The notes under the pieces are model-generated. The model had not been told where the DNA came from. It was given only the letters and a program-made list of their open reading frames with translations, and did no database searches. The position numbers and the translations under genes were made by a program. From positions 186,001 through 250,000 of the forward strand of contig NZ_QAJN01000014.1 in assembly GCF_003852425.1 (NCBI RefSeq): a DNA stretch of 64,000 nucleotides, in the 5' to 3' direction. This DNA is from Paucibacter sp. KBW04 (lineage in GTDB: Bacteria; Pseudomonadota; Gammaproteobacteria; Burkholderiales; Burkholderiaceae_C). Positions 18,717-27,367 of this stretch are shown here, in pieces. Each line of letters opens with the position of its first letter. Within the stretch, counting starts at the first letter, position 1.

Positions 18717-19350
18717 GCCGACGCTCCAACCAAGCCACCAAGGGCTGCCACTGCTGCAGATCCCGCTCCACCCGACCGGGCGCAACATCCCAAAGCGTCA
18801 GGCCGCGAGCGGCCAGTTGCACATAGTTTTGTGTGTCGCGCAAAAAGCCAAGAAAAGGCGCATTCATCTGGGGTAAGAAATGTTGCAGCTGATCGACTGA
18901 CAAAGTGCCTTCCTTGGCGCGCATGCCCACCAGCGCCAGCTCGGGCCGGTGCTTGGTTTGATCGGGCTGACGAAACTGTTCGTGCAAGTGGCTGACGAAG
19001 TCAAAGCTGGCCTGGATGTCGAACAAGCTGGGCTGCAAGGGGATGATGATTTTGTCGGCCAGCTTGTAGAGCAGCTTCAGCTTCTTGCCGTCCAGGCCGG
19101 CGGGAGTGTCTATCACCACATGGCTGACACCCTTGGGCGGTTTGACCGTGTCACGACCATCGAAGTCCCAACCCTGAATCTGCGGTAAATGCGGCGGGCG
19201 CAGAGCCAGCCAACGACGCGAGGATTGCTGCTTGTCCACATCGCCCAACATCACCTTGTGACCGCGCCAAGCCAGCATGCCGGCAATATTGGTGGCCAAG
19301 GTACTCTTCCCCACCCCACCCTTGGGATTCGCGACCAGGATCACGGGCAT
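18709..19350 (-). CDS. ParA/MinD-superfamily ATPase (orphan)
   Basis: 213-residue ParA-like ATPase with the deviant Walker A KGGVGKST at about residues 10-17 (ANPKGGVGKSTLATNIAG), and Walker B in VVIDTPAGLDG. It is short and lacks an N-terminal HTH, so it is not a chromosomal or plasmid ParA in the strict sense, and no parB is adjacent. The next gene (MaoC) overlaps its 3' end. Such orphan ParAs may position protein cargo; the cargo here is unknown. Confidence 0.85.
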   Translation of the reverse strand: MPVILVANPKGGVGKSTLATNIAGMLAWRGHKVMLGDVDKQQSSRRWLALRPPHLPQIQGWDFDGRDTVKPPKGVSHVVIDTPAGLDGKKLKLLYKLADKIIIPLQPSLFDIQASFDFVSHLHEQFRQPDQTKHRPELALVGMRAKEGTLSVDQLQHFLPQMNAPFLGFLRDTQNYVQLAARGLTLWDVAPGRVERDLQQWQPLVAWLERRHA

Positions 19351-19422
19351 GTTGACTCCTTGCATGAGATGCGTGCGCGCAATGGTAGCGCCCCGGTCGC
19401 CGTCTCGGGTTAGGCTAGGTGC

Positions 19423-20067
19423 ATGAGCGAGATCCTGATCCTTCAAGCCCACCCCGATCTGAACCGGTCCCGGGTCACCCGCGCGATGGCCCAAGCGGTC
19501 GCGGCGGCCGCCTCCCCGCGCATCGCGCTGAGGGACCTGTACCAGCGCTACCCCGACTACGCCCTCGATCTGGACGCCGAGCAAGCCGCCCTCGGCCAGG
19601 CCCGGCTGATCGTGCTGCTGCAGCCCTTGCACTGGTATGGCATGCCGGCCCTGCTCAAGCTCTGGGTGGACGAGGTGCTGGCTTTCGGCTGGGCCTATGG
19701 CCCCGGCGGCCGGGCGCTGGCGGGCAAGGACTGCTGGCTGGCCACATCGACCGGAGGCAGCCGCTCGGACTACAGCCCGCAAGGCCCGCACGGCCATGCC
19801 ATCGAAGATTTTCTGCTGCCCTATGCCCAGATCGCGCGGCTTTGCGGCATGCGCCAGCTGCCGCCCCTGATCCTGCACGAGGCGCACCGGGTCTCAGACG
19901 CAGAACTGCACCAGCATGCGCTGGGCTTTGTGCAAACCCTGCTGGCCTATCCGCACATTGGCGGCGGCAACGCCGAGCCCACCGCCAGCCCGGCGGAAGA
20001 GCTGAGCCTGGATGAGCGCCCGCCGCTCTTCAGCCCCCTGCCTCCCCAGCAGCTCAGGAGCCTCTGA
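19423..20067 (+). CDS. KefF-like NAD(P)H:quinone oxidoreductase
   Basis: Flavodoxin-fold (NQO1-type) FMN reductase, 214 residues, with ILQAHPDLNRSRVT at the N terminus and LQPLHWYGMPALLKLWVDEV in the middle, both typical of KefF/KefG ancillary proteins. It ends one base before the start of a KefB/KefC-like antiporter, the classic arrangement in which the reductase activates the potassium efflux channel. Predicted cytoplasmic, bound to the antiporter at the membrane. Confidence 0.88.
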   Translation: MSEILILQAHPDLNRSRVTRAMAQAVAAAASPRIALRDLYQRYPDYALDLDAEQAALGQARLIVLLQPLHWYGMPALLKLWVDEVLAFGWAYGPGGRALAGKDCWLATSTGGSRSDYSPQGPHGHAIEDFLLPYAQIARLCGMRQLPPLILHEAHRVSDAELHQHALGFVQTLLAYPHIGGGNAEPTASPAEELSLDERPPLFSPLPPQQLRSL

Positions 20068-20068
20068 A

Positions 20069-21898
20069 ATGGCCGTTGATTCCTGGTTGCATCTGCCCCT
20101 GGTCTTCCTCGCCGCGGCCGTGCTGGCCGTGCCCCTGGCGCGCTGGCTGCGCCTGGGCTCCATCCTCGGCTATCTGGTGGCCGGGGTTTTGATCGGCCCG
20201 GCCGTGCTGGGCCTGGTCAGCTCGCCTGCCACCATTCTGGAGGTGGCCGAGTTCGGCGTGGTCTTGATGATGTTTCTGGTCGGCCTGGAGTTGGAGCCCA
20301 AGCGGCTCTGGGCCATGCGGCGGCCGATTTTTGGCTGGGGCTCGGTGCAGCTGCTGGGCTCCACCGCCCTGCTATTCGGCCTGGCCCTGCTGCTGGGTGT
20401 GACTTGGAATCTGGCCCTGGTGGCCAGCCTGGGCCTGGCCATGTCCTCCACGGCCGTGGCCCTGGCGGTGCTGGCCGAGCGCAATCTGGGCCGCACCACG
20501 GCGGGCGAGAGCATTCTCAGCGTGGCCTTGCTGCAAGACATCGCCGCCATCCCCGTGCTGGCCCTGGTGCCCATCGTGGCGGCCAGCGGCGCGGCGACCG
20601 CCGCTGAGGGTTCAGGCGGCTGGCAGGCGGCCAAGGCACTGGGCGTGATCCTGGCCATCGTGTTTGGCGGTCGCCTACTCTTGCGCCCGGCCCTGCGCTG
20701 GATTGCCCAAAGCCGCACGCCCGAGATCTTCACCGCCGCCGCCTTGCTGCTGGTCTTGGGCACGGCGGCGCTGATGCATGAGGTGGGCTTGTCCATGGCC
20801 CTGGGCGCTTTCTTGGCCGGTGTGCTGCTGGCCGAGAGCGAATACCGGCGCGAGCTGGAGACCGATCTGGAACCCTTCAAAGGCCTGCTGCTGGGCCTGT
20901 TTTTCATCGCCACCGGCATGGGCCTGGATCTGAGCGTGGTGCTGACGCATGCACCCCTGGTTTTTGGCCCGCTGGCGGCCTTGCTGCTGTTCAAAGGCCT
21001 GCTGCTGACGCTGATGGCCCGCTGGATGAAGATCCCACTGCTGGAGCGGCCGGTGTTCGTAATCCTGCTGGCCCAGGGCGGCGAGTTCGGCTTTGTGGTG
21101 TTCCAGCTGGCCCAGAGCTCGGGCCTGATCAACGCCACGCAGAACTCGGCCCTGGTGGCGGCCGTGGCCCTGTCCCTGGCCTGCACACCCGCGCTTTTGC
21201 AGCTGGCCGACCGCTTGCTGCTGCCTCGTCTGGCCCGGCGCGCCTTGCCCGACGCGGCCAGCCAAGCGCCGCTCACGCCGGCACCCATCATCATTGCCGG
21301 CTTCGGCCGCTACGGCCAGATCGTCGGCCGCCTGCTCTACGCCAATGGCTATGAGGCCACGGTGCTGGACCAGGATGCCGAGATGATCGAGCTGATGCGG
21401 CAATTCGGCTGGCGGGTGTTTTACGGCGACGCCACCCGGCTCGATCTGCTGCGCAGCGCAGGTGCCGAGACCGCCAAAATCCTGGTGCTGGCGGTGGACG
21501 ATGTGGGACAAAGCCTGGAGATCGCCACCCTGGCACGCAGCCATTTCCCGCAGCTGCAAATCGTGGCGCGCGCCCGCAATGTGCAGCACTACTACCGTCT
21601 GCGCGAATTGGGCGTCACGCTGATCGAACGCGAAACCCTGGACGCCGCCCTGATGAGCGGCCGCAGCGTGCTGGAGCTGCTGGGCTTGCAAGCCCATGCC
21701 GCGCGCAAACTGGCCTGGCGTTTTCGCCAACACAATCTGCAGCAATTGGAAACGACCCTGCCCATCGCCCGTGACCGGGCGGCGCTGATCGCGGTGGCCA
21801 AGCAGGGCCGGGAGCAGTTGGAAGCCTTGTTCGCCAAGGAACGTGCCGAGGGCCAAAGCCCGGCCCAGGACTGGCATGGCGAGCAGCGGCGACAATAG
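20069..21898 (+). CDS. KefB/KefC-like potassium:proton antiporter with RCK domain
   Basis: Glutathione-gated-type potassium efflux antiporter, 609 residues. The N-terminal CPA2 sodium/hydrogen-exchanger domain has about twelve helices (residues 5-390). The RCK/TrkA-N Rossmann domain begins at about 408 (IIIAGFGRYGQIVGRLL), and the regulatory C-terminal tail follows. ATG 20069 follows the KefF-like stop by one base. In E. coli such systems protect against electrophiles by acidifying the cytoplasm; that role here is inferred. Confidence 0.92.
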   Translation: MAVDSWLHLPLVFLAAAVLAVPLARWLRLGSILGYLVAGVLIGPAVLGLVSSPATILEVAEFGVVLMMFLVGLELEPKRLWAMRRPIFGWGSVQLLGSTALLFGLALLLGVTWNLALVASLGLAMSSTAVALAVLAERNLGRTTAGESILSVALLQDIAAIPVLALVPIVAASGAATAAEGSGGWQAAKALGVILAIVFGGRLLLRPALRWIAQSRTPEIFTAAALLLVLGTAALMHEVGLSMALGAFLAGVLLAESEYRRELETDLEPFKGLLLGLFFIATGMGLDLSVVLTHAPLVFGPLAALLLFKGLLLTLMARWMKIPLLERPVFVILLAQGGEFGFVVFQLAQSSGLINATQNSALVAAVALSLACTPALLQLADRLLLPRLARRALPDAASQAPLTPAPIIIAGFGRYGQIVGRLLYANGYEATVLDQDAEMIELMRQFGWRVFYGDATRLDLLRSAGAETAKILVLAVDDVGQSLEIATLARSHFPQLQIVARARNVQHYYRLRELGVTLIERETLDAALMSGRSVLELLGLQAHAARKLAWRFRQHNLQQLETTLPIARDRAALIAVAKQGREQLEALFAKERAEGQSPAQDWHGEQRRQ

Positions 21899-21903
21899 CC
21901 CCC

Positions 21904-22335
21904 ATGTTTGCCCCCTCACAACTCGAAGTCCGGCGTTTTTTCTGCGCCACCTACCGCAAATTGCGCGATGGCGCGCCGCTGATTCCCATGGAGGTGATTG
22001 CCGCCGACTGGATCCGCGAGCATCCCGAATACCACGCCGAACTGGCCGACGAAGAGGCGGCGCTGGCGGCCGTCTACAGCGTGGAAGAAGGGCGCACCAA
22101 CCCCTTTTTGCACCTGTCCATGCATCTGACCATCAGCGAGCAGCACTCCATCGACCAGCCCCACGGCATCCGTCAGGCGGTGGACCTGCTGGCCGCCCGC
22201 CGCAACTCTTTGCACGAGGCGCATCACGCCGCCATGGACTGCCTGGGCGAAATGATCTGGGCCTCGCAGCGCAGCGGCCTGCCACCTGACGGTCACGCCT
22301 ATCTGGATTGCGTCAGCCGCAAGGCCACTCGCTGA
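21904..22335 (+). CDS. DUF1841 family protein
   Basis: 143-residue conserved protein recognised as DUF1841 by MFAPSQLEVRRFFCATYRKL at the start, the NPFLHLSMHLTISEQ core and the HEAHHAAMDCLGEMIW stretch. The histidine-rich core could bind metal, but no function is established. It starts 5 bp after the antiporter stop and is followed by a terminator, so it is likely the last gene of that operon. Confidence 0.88.
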   Translation: MFAPSQLEVRRFFCATYRKLRDGAPLIPMEVIAADWIREHPEYHAELADEEAALAAVYSVEEGRTNPFLHLSMHLTISEQHSIDQPHGIRQAVDLLAARRNSLHEAHHAAMDCLGEMIWASQRSGLPPDGHAYLDCVSRKATR

Positions 22336-22355
22336 GCTTGGCGCCGCCACAATGC

Positions 22356-22382
22356 AAAAGGCCACGCATGCGTGGCCTTTTT
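22356..22382. terminator. Bidirectional rho-independent terminator
   Basis: AAAAGGCCACG pairs with CGTGGCCTTTT around CATG, T-rich on either strand. It separates the convergent DUF1841 gene and flgN. Confidence 0.9.
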
Positions 22383-22403
22383 GCTGGGGTTGAGGCGGAT
22401 CAC

Positions 22404-22805
22404 TCAGGCCTGGATGGAGCCCCCCAGGCTCTTGCGTTCGGTCTTGCCCAGGGCGGAATAGACGGCATTGGCTTCGGCCGGCATCAACACATCGATGGCA
22501 CGGTCCAGCGCGGCGGTGGCACGGGCCAGTGACTCGCGCTGAGCGGCAACGCGGCCGCCGGCCTGCACCAGGCGATGGCGCAGATGGGCGGGCACGGCGC
22601 CGCTACGAGCGGCTTCGCTGAAGGAGTTGATGGCCAGGGCCAGGGCTTGATGCAGCTTGGCGGCGTTTTGCTCGATCGCTTGGCTGTCGCGGCGCAGCAA
22701 GGCCTCGCCCAGCAGATTCAGGCAGTTTTCCACCTCCACCAGAGGCTGTTCAAGCTGCTGACTCGCCGCAGCGGCGTTCGGTTCGGAGGGAGGCAAAGCT
22801 TGCAT
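22404..22805 (-). CDS. flgN: Flagellar export chaperone FlgN
   Basis: Chaperone for the hook-filament junction proteins FlgK and FlgL, 133 residues, all helical. Identified by position after flgM, size, and the FlgN-like central helix (EVENCLNLLGEALLRRDSQA). The start at MQALPPSEPN is preferred; a longer frame to 22862 adds 19 residues. Sequence motifs alone are weak, but the flgA-flgM-flgN order on the strand opposite flgB is conserved in this group. Confidence 0.85.
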   Translation of the reverse strand: MQALPPSEPNAAAASQQLEQPLVEVENCLNLLGEALLRRDSQAIEQNAAKLHQALALAINSFSEAARSGAVPAHLRHRLVQAGGRVAAQRESLARATAALDRAIDVLMPAEANAVYSALGKTERKSLGGSIQA

Positions 22806-22934
22806 GACTATCCCCGCCATCAGGCGTTGAGAAAGCGTGATCGAGACCGGCGAGCCCGTCAAACGGCCTCACCCATATCTTCAGTCCGGGCGGTGGCGGC
22901 AGCCCCAAGGCCTGGCCGCAACCGGGGCGAACAA

Positions 22935-23264
22935 TCAGTGAGGCGCCATCCGGCCCATCAATTCCTGCGCATTGGCGATCAGCTTGTCGGCAATCGCGTC
23001 GGCATTGACTGTGAACTTGCCGTCGGTGATGGCCTGGGAAATCCGATCGACCTTGGCCGCATCGAAGCTACCCTCTTCCGAAACGCCCGACAGCAACTTG
23101 GTCGCGGCACTGGAGAGCTGGATGGTGGCGCTGGCTTGCGGAGTATTTTTTGCTCCACTGGCCGCACCAGCCCCCGGGGCCGGCGCACGACCGGCCTGGC
23201 CGGCCGCGGATTTCTCCGTGCCAACCGCGGTCGCGGCTATGTCTGGGCTATTACCGATTTTCAT
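22935..23264 (-). CDS. flgM: Anti-sigma-28 factor FlgM
   Basis: Binds and inactivates FliA until the hook-basal body is complete, then is exported. 109 residues. The N terminus MKIGNS is typical, the central part is Ala/Gly-rich and disordered, and the C-terminal sigma-binding helices are at about residues 65-105 (VDRISQAITDGKFTVNADAI). GGAG lies 6 bases before ATG 23264, which decides the start. A sigma-28-type promoter lies about 50 bp upstream, so FlgM production is likely boosted by the sigma factor it inhibits. Confidence 0.92.
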   Translation of the reverse strand: MKIGNSPDIAATAVGTEKSAAGQAGRAPAPGAGAASGAKNTPQASATIQLSSAATKLLSGVSEEGSFDAAKVDRISQAITDGKFTVNADAIADKLIANAQELMGRMAPH

Positions 23265-23314
23265 GATGTTCTCCATAGGCTTGGGCGCACCCAAACCTCT
23301 CTACGTTGTCCGGT

Positions 23315-23341
23315 GTATCGACGCGGGGCATGAAACCTTGA
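23315..23341 (-). promoter_or_regulatory. Sigma-28 (FliA) promoter for flgM
   Basis: Read on the minus strand: TCAAGGTT, 11 bases, GTCGATAC. This matches the FliA pattern (TAAAGTTT-N11-GCCGATAA) with exact spacing and the TCAAG-type -35 also seen at motA and the flagellin gene. It lies about 50 bp before the flgM start, in the flgA-flgM gap. Confidence 0.75.
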
Positions 23342-23441
23342 GGACTTTCGACACAAAACCCGCCAGCACCGGGCATTTCATCACTGGCAGGTCGCTTGCG
23401 CAGAGCCGGGCTCTCACAAGACTGAAATTTCGTGTTCATCT

Positions 23442-24206
23442 TCACAGCAGCACCTCGACCCGTCGTTCGCCAATCGCACGACCGGTCACAACGCGACCAT
23501 TGTCAAACCGCACTTTGACGTTCTGCCCTTCCAGGCCGGCCGCCAAAGCTTGTCCTTCACCGGCCACGGAATAGCCCGGGCCGCTCGCCAAGACGGTGAC
23601 GGTGTCACCCGCCGCGAAAACTTGGCGCAGCTTCAAGCTGCTGCTGCGTACCGCCTCACCGGCCGCCACGGGGCGGGCCAGCGCGCGGCCATTCAGGCTT
23701 GTTGCGTCGGTGAACACCGCGCCCGGTTCGGCGGCTATATCTATTTCGGCCATGGACAGCTGTTCCTGAGCCAAGACCGCCCCTGCAGGCAGGGGGTCGG
23801 TCGCCACCACGGCGCGGGCGAATACCCGCACCTTGACGGGCAGGCTGACATTCCAACGTGCTCGGCCATCCACACAGCGCAGGCCGATACGGGTCTGCCC
23901 CCACATCTGCAAGCCGGCAGGCAGATAGGGCTGCACCTGCAAGCAGGGCGCCAGACGCAGGCGCGGATCCAGCTTGCCCACTTCCACATCCACCCGGGCC
24001 TGAGCCGGCATACCGGCCCGCGCACCGTTCTGGGCCAAGGACTGCACCCGGCCCAGCAACTCGGGCGCCAGCACCCCAGCCTCCTGGGCCTGGGCCTGGG
24101 CCTGGGGCAGCACCAGCCCAGCGCAGGCCAGCACAGCCAGGGCCTGGGCGGCGCTGCGCTGCCAAGCAAGGCGGCGCAACTGGGAGGGGGGGCGAATTTG
24201 GAACAT
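23442..24206 (-). CDS. flgA: Flagellar P-ring assembly chaperone FlgA
   Basis: Periplasmic chaperone for FlgI polymerisation into the P ring. 254 residues with a long signal peptide (basic start, then LAVLACAGLVLPQAQAQ, cleavage near residue 40). The C-terminal SAF/beta-clip domain is visible as VVATDPLPAGAVLAQEQL and GDTVTVLASGPGYSVAGEGQ. First gene of the minus-strand flgAMN unit and divergent from flgB, with about 190 bp between their starts. Confidence 0.93.
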   Translation of the reverse strand: MFQIRPPSQLRRLAWQRSAAQALAVLACAGLVLPQAQAQAQEAGVLAPELLGRVQSLAQNGARAGMPAQARVDVEVGKLDPRLRLAPCLQVQPYLPAGLQMWGQTRIGLRCVDGRARWNVSLPVKVRVFARAVVATDPLPAGAVLAQEQLSMAEIDIAAEPGAVFTDATSLNGRALARPVAAGEAVRSSSLKLRQVFAAGDTVTVLASGPGYSVAGEGQALAAGLEGQNVKVRFDNGRVVTGRAIGERRVEVLL

Positions 24207-24396
24207 GGCTGGACTTTAGACCGATGAACCCTGGGCCTAGCGCCGAAATGCAGGCCAAAGCACTTGTTATTCCCGCTAATGTTTTTGAAGCAGGCCAACA
24301 CAATCCGGTCACATCGTCTATTCACCCGCAGACCGAGACCCGCCATGCGCCGGGCAGGTTGGAGCGAAAGACGCAGGAATACAAGGGGTACGCATC
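24207..24396. promoter_or_regulatory. Divergent flgA/flgB promoter region
   Basis: 190-bp gap between the divergent flgAMN and flgB-L operons; it must hold promoters for both. FlhDC would be the expected activator. I see GGCCTAGCGCC (near 24232) and CCCGCTAATG (near 24272) as a loose inverted pair, but cannot place FlhDC boxes with confidence. Confidence 0.5.
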
Positions 24397-24810
24397 ATGC
24401 TGAACCGATTGACCGACTCGCTGAACTTTCAGACCCAGGCCCTGGCCTTGCGGTCGGAACGTCAGCGCATGCTCGCCAGCAATATTGCCAATGCCGACAC
24501 CCCGGGCTATCAGGCCCGCGATATGGATTTCGCCCGCGCTCTGCGCGAGGCCACCGGGAGCAGCCTGAGCTCCGGCGCTTTGAACACCACCCAGAGCGGC
24601 CATATCGCTCCGGCCGCGGGTGCGCGCAGCGAATCGCAGCTGCTTTACGCCACCTCAGCGCAAACAAATCTGGACAGCAACTCGGTGGATATGGACCGCG
24701 AGCGGGCCAATTTTGCGGACAACTCGGTCAAGTACGAGGCCACGCTGCGTTTCATCAATGGCTCGGTGCGCACCGCACTGGACGCGATGAAGTCGCCCAA
24801 CGCAGGCTAA
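24397..24810 (+). CDS. flgB: Flagellar proximal rod protein FlgB
   Basis: Rod subunit next to the MS ring, 137 residues. It has the axial-protein motif ASNIANADTPGYQARDMDF at residues 27-45 and the C-terminal amphipathic helix (RANFADNSVKYEATLRFI). First gene of flgBCDEFGHIJKL, running unbroken to 34953. Confidence 0.96.
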   Translation: MLNRLTDSLNFQTQALALRSERQRMLASNIANADTPGYQARDMDFARALREATGSSLSSGALNTTQSGHIAPAAGARSESQLLYATSAQTNLDSNSVDMDRERANFADNSVKYEATLRFINGSVRTALDAMKSPNAG

Positions 24811-24844
24811 GCCCTGAGCCGCAGAACAGGCAGGAGCCGCTCTT

Positions 24845-25261
24845 ATGTCCATGTTTCAAATCTTCAGTGTGGCGGGCAGCGCGGTCAGCGCGCAAAGCCA
24901 ACGTCTCAATGTGGTGGCCAGCAACCTGGCCAATGCCGACACCGTGGCCGGCCCCGATGGCCAACCCTACAAGGCAAGACAGGTGGTCTTCCAGACCGCC
25001 TTGATGGGTGCGGGCAATGACATCGCCTCCGCCGGCGTGCGGGTCAGCACCATCAGCGAGGACCAGACCCCCGGCCGCCGCGTGCTGGACCCCAAGCACC
25101 CCCAGGCCGATGCCGATGGCTATGTGACCTACAGCAATGTGAACACCGTGGAGGAGATGGTCAACATGATCTCGGCCTCGCGGTCCTATCAAAACAATAT
25201 CGAGGTGATGAGCACGACCAAGAACCTCTTGCTCAAGACCTTGCAGCTGGGTCAGTCCTGA
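24845..25261 (+). CDS. flgC: Flagellar proximal rod protein FlgC
   Basis: Rod subunit, 138 residues. N-terminal ASNLANADTVAGPDGQPYKA and C-terminal NTVEEMVNMISASRSYQNNI are the conserved paired helices of rod and hook proteins. Exported by the flagellar type III apparatus. It lies 34 bp after flgB. Confidence 0.96.
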   Translation: MSMFQIFSVAGSAVSAQSQRLNVVASNLANADTVAGPDGQPYKARQVVFQTALMGAGNDIASAGVRVSTISEDQTPGRRVLDPKHPQADADGYVTYSNVNTVEEMVNMISASRSYQNNIEVMSTTKNLLLKTLQLGQS

Positions 25262-25302
25262 TCTAGGCGCCTGCCGCTCATCCCTCCACAGGAGCATCCT
25301 CC

Positions 25303-25959
25303 ATGGCCATCACCACAACTTCGCCCACCACCGCCACCAACGGTTCGGTCACCAACCTCACGGGCGGCGCGACCAAGAATGCGGCCGACACGCAGGACCG
25401 CTTCCTCAAGCTGCTGGTCGCACAGATGCAGAACCAGGACCCCATGAACCCCATGGACAACGCCCAGGTGACCAGCCAGATGGCGCAAATCCAGACGGTC
25501 AGCGGCATCAGCACCCTGGACAGCAGCATCAAGTCGCTGAGCACCCAATTCAATCAGATGCAGGGCTTGCAAAGCATCTCCCTGGTGGGCCACACCGTGA
25601 CCACACCGGGCAATCAGCTGAACATCAACAACGGCGTCGGCGCCGGCAGCTACAGCCTGGATTCACCCGCCAGCGCGGTCAAGCTCGAGGTCCTCAATGC
25701 CGCCGGCATCGTGATGGACACGGTGCAGCTGGGCGCACAGGGCACGGGCCAACAAAACTTCACCTGGCCAGCCAGCAGCGTTGCAGCGAACGAAAAGATG
25801 ACCTTCCGCATCACCGCCAGCAATGGCGCCAAGGCGGTCAATTCCAGCACCTTTGCACAGGACAAGGTGGTGGCCGTCAACACCAGCGGTACCGGCCTGA
25901 AGCTGCAATTGCAGAACCTGGGCTTGGTCGACTACAGCAAGATTGCCAGCCTCAACTAA
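25303..25959 (+). CDS. flgD: Flagellar hook capping protein FlgD
   Basis: Hook-cap scaffold required for FlgE polymerisation, 218 residues. The conserved N-terminal box DRFLKLLVAQMQNQDPMNPM occurs near residues 31-50, then a Tudor/Fn-like beta domain (YSLDSPASAVKLEVLNAAG). The Thr/Asn-rich first 30 residues are the export signal region. Confidence 0.96.
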   Translation: MAITTTSPTTATNGSVTNLTGGATKNAADTQDRFLKLLVAQMQNQDPMNPMDNAQVTSQMAQIQTVSGISTLDSSIKSLSTQFNQMQGLQSISLVGHTVTTPGNQLNINNGVGAGSYSLDSPASAVKLEVLNAAGIVMDTVQLGAQGTGQQNFTWPASSVAANEKMTFRITASNGAKAVNSSTFAQDKVVAVNTSGTGLKLQLQNLGLVDYSKIASLN

Positions 25960-26013
25960 GCCCGAGACACCCCTCCCGGCGCCCGCAAGAAGAACCCACC
26001 AGGACTCCACATC

Positions 26014-27330
26014 ATGAGCTTTCAACAAGGTCTCTCCGGTCTCAATGCCTCCAGCAAGAATCTGGACGTCATCGGCAACAACATCGCCAACTCCAGCACC
26101 TACGGCTCCAAGTCCTCACGCGCGGAGTTTCAGGATGTGTATGCTGGCGCCTTGAATGGTGCGGGCTCCAATCCCGTTGGTATCGGCACCAGTCTCGCTG
26201 CGGTGGCTCAGCAATTCACCCAGGGCAATATCACCACCACCGAAAGCCCCATGGACCTGGCCATCAATGGCGGCGGTTTCTTCCAACTCAGCGACGGCGC
26301 CAACCCGGTGCAGTACAGCCGCAACGGCCAGTTCAAGGTGGACCGCGAGGGCTTTATCGTCAACAACAACCAGCTCAAGCTGATGGGCTACCCAGCCGAC
26401 GGCTCGGGCATCATCCAGCCCGGCCTGGCCCAGCCTCTCAAGCTGCCCACCTCGGGCATCGCGCCCAAGACCACCACCAAGATCACCACCGAGTTCAATC
26501 TGGACTCGCGGGTCAAGGTCACGGCCCCCAATGACGGGGTCGACACCGGCATCGACCTGAAGAGCCCGCTGACCTATAACAACGCCACCTCGCTGACGGC
26601 CTATGACGCCAAGGGTCAGGATGTCGCGGTGACCCTCTACTTCCAGAAGGGCGCGACGGCCGACGACGGCAGCACCACCTGGAATGTCTACGCCACCGCC
26701 AATGGCACGCCGTTTGACACCGACTCCGCTGGCAACGCCATCGAAATCGACGCGGCCGGCAACCCCACCACGCCCTACACCACCGTGACCTTCCCGGCCA
26801 CCGGCGGCTCACCCAGCTCGCCCACCACCGTGGTCAATATGGACATCCCGGCGGGCAAGAACGCCAAGGGTGCCGACACCCTGGCCATCCCCGGCATCAG
26901 CTTCGACATGCTGGGCGCCACCGAAAACGGGTCGGGCTTTGCCGTCACCAATCTGACCCAGGACGGCTACGCCCCGGGCCAGCTCTCCGGCATCTTGATC
27001 GACAACAGCGGCATCGTGATGGCGCGTTACTCCAACGGTCAATCCAAGCCGGCCGGTCAGGTCGAACTGGCCACCTTCCGCAATCCGCAAGGCCTGCAAC
27101 CCATGGGCGGCAATGTTTGGGCCCGCACCTTCACCTCGGGTGAGCCGGTGGTGGGTGTGGCCGGCGACGGCAATCTGGGCAAGCTGCAATCGGGCGCCTT
27201 GGAGGAATCCAATGTTGACCTGACCGCCGAGCTGGTCAATATGGTGACGGCCCAGCGTGCCTACCAGGCCAATGCGCAGACCATCAAGACCCAAGACCAG
27301 GTGCTGCAGACCATCGTCAATCTGCGCTGA
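26014..27330 (+). CDS. flgE: Flagellar hook protein FlgE
   Basis: Hook monomer, 438 residues. The D0 helices are NNIANSSTYGSKSSRAEFQ at the N terminus and AELVNMVTAQRAYQANAQT at the C terminus. The flgE/F/G core PMDLAINGGGFFQL is present, with a Thr/Asp-rich variable outer domain at about 150-290. It lies 54 bp after flgD. Confidence 0.97.
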   Translation: MSFQQGLSGLNASSKNLDVIGNNIANSSTYGSKSSRAEFQDVYAGALNGAGSNPVGIGTSLAAVAQQFTQGNITTTESPMDLAINGGGFFQLSDGANPVQYSRNGQFKVDREGFIVNNNQLKLMGYPADGSGIIQPGLAQPLKLPTSGIAPKTTTKITTEFNLDSRVKVTAPNDGVDTGIDLKSPLTYNNATSLTAYDAKGQDVAVTLYFQKGATADDGSTTWNVYATANGTPFDTDSAGNAIEIDAAGNPTTPYTTVTFPATGGSPSSPTTVVNMDIPAGKNAKGADTLAIPGISFDMLGATENGSGFAVTNLTQDGYAPGQLSGILIDNSGIVMARYSNGQSKPAGQVELATFRNPQGLQPMGGNVWARTFTSGEPVVGVAGDGNLGKLQSGALEESNVDLTAELVNMVTAQRAYQANAQTIKTQDQVLQTIVNLR

Positions 27331-27367
27331 TCTTTTCTTGCCTGACTCACACTGATCGGACGCCGCC

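Noticed and set aside
24207-24396. Possible FlhDC boxes between flgA and flgB
   Set aside because: I saw only loose half-sites (AGCGCC..., ...CCCGCTA) and could not match the paired 17-bp pattern with set spacing.
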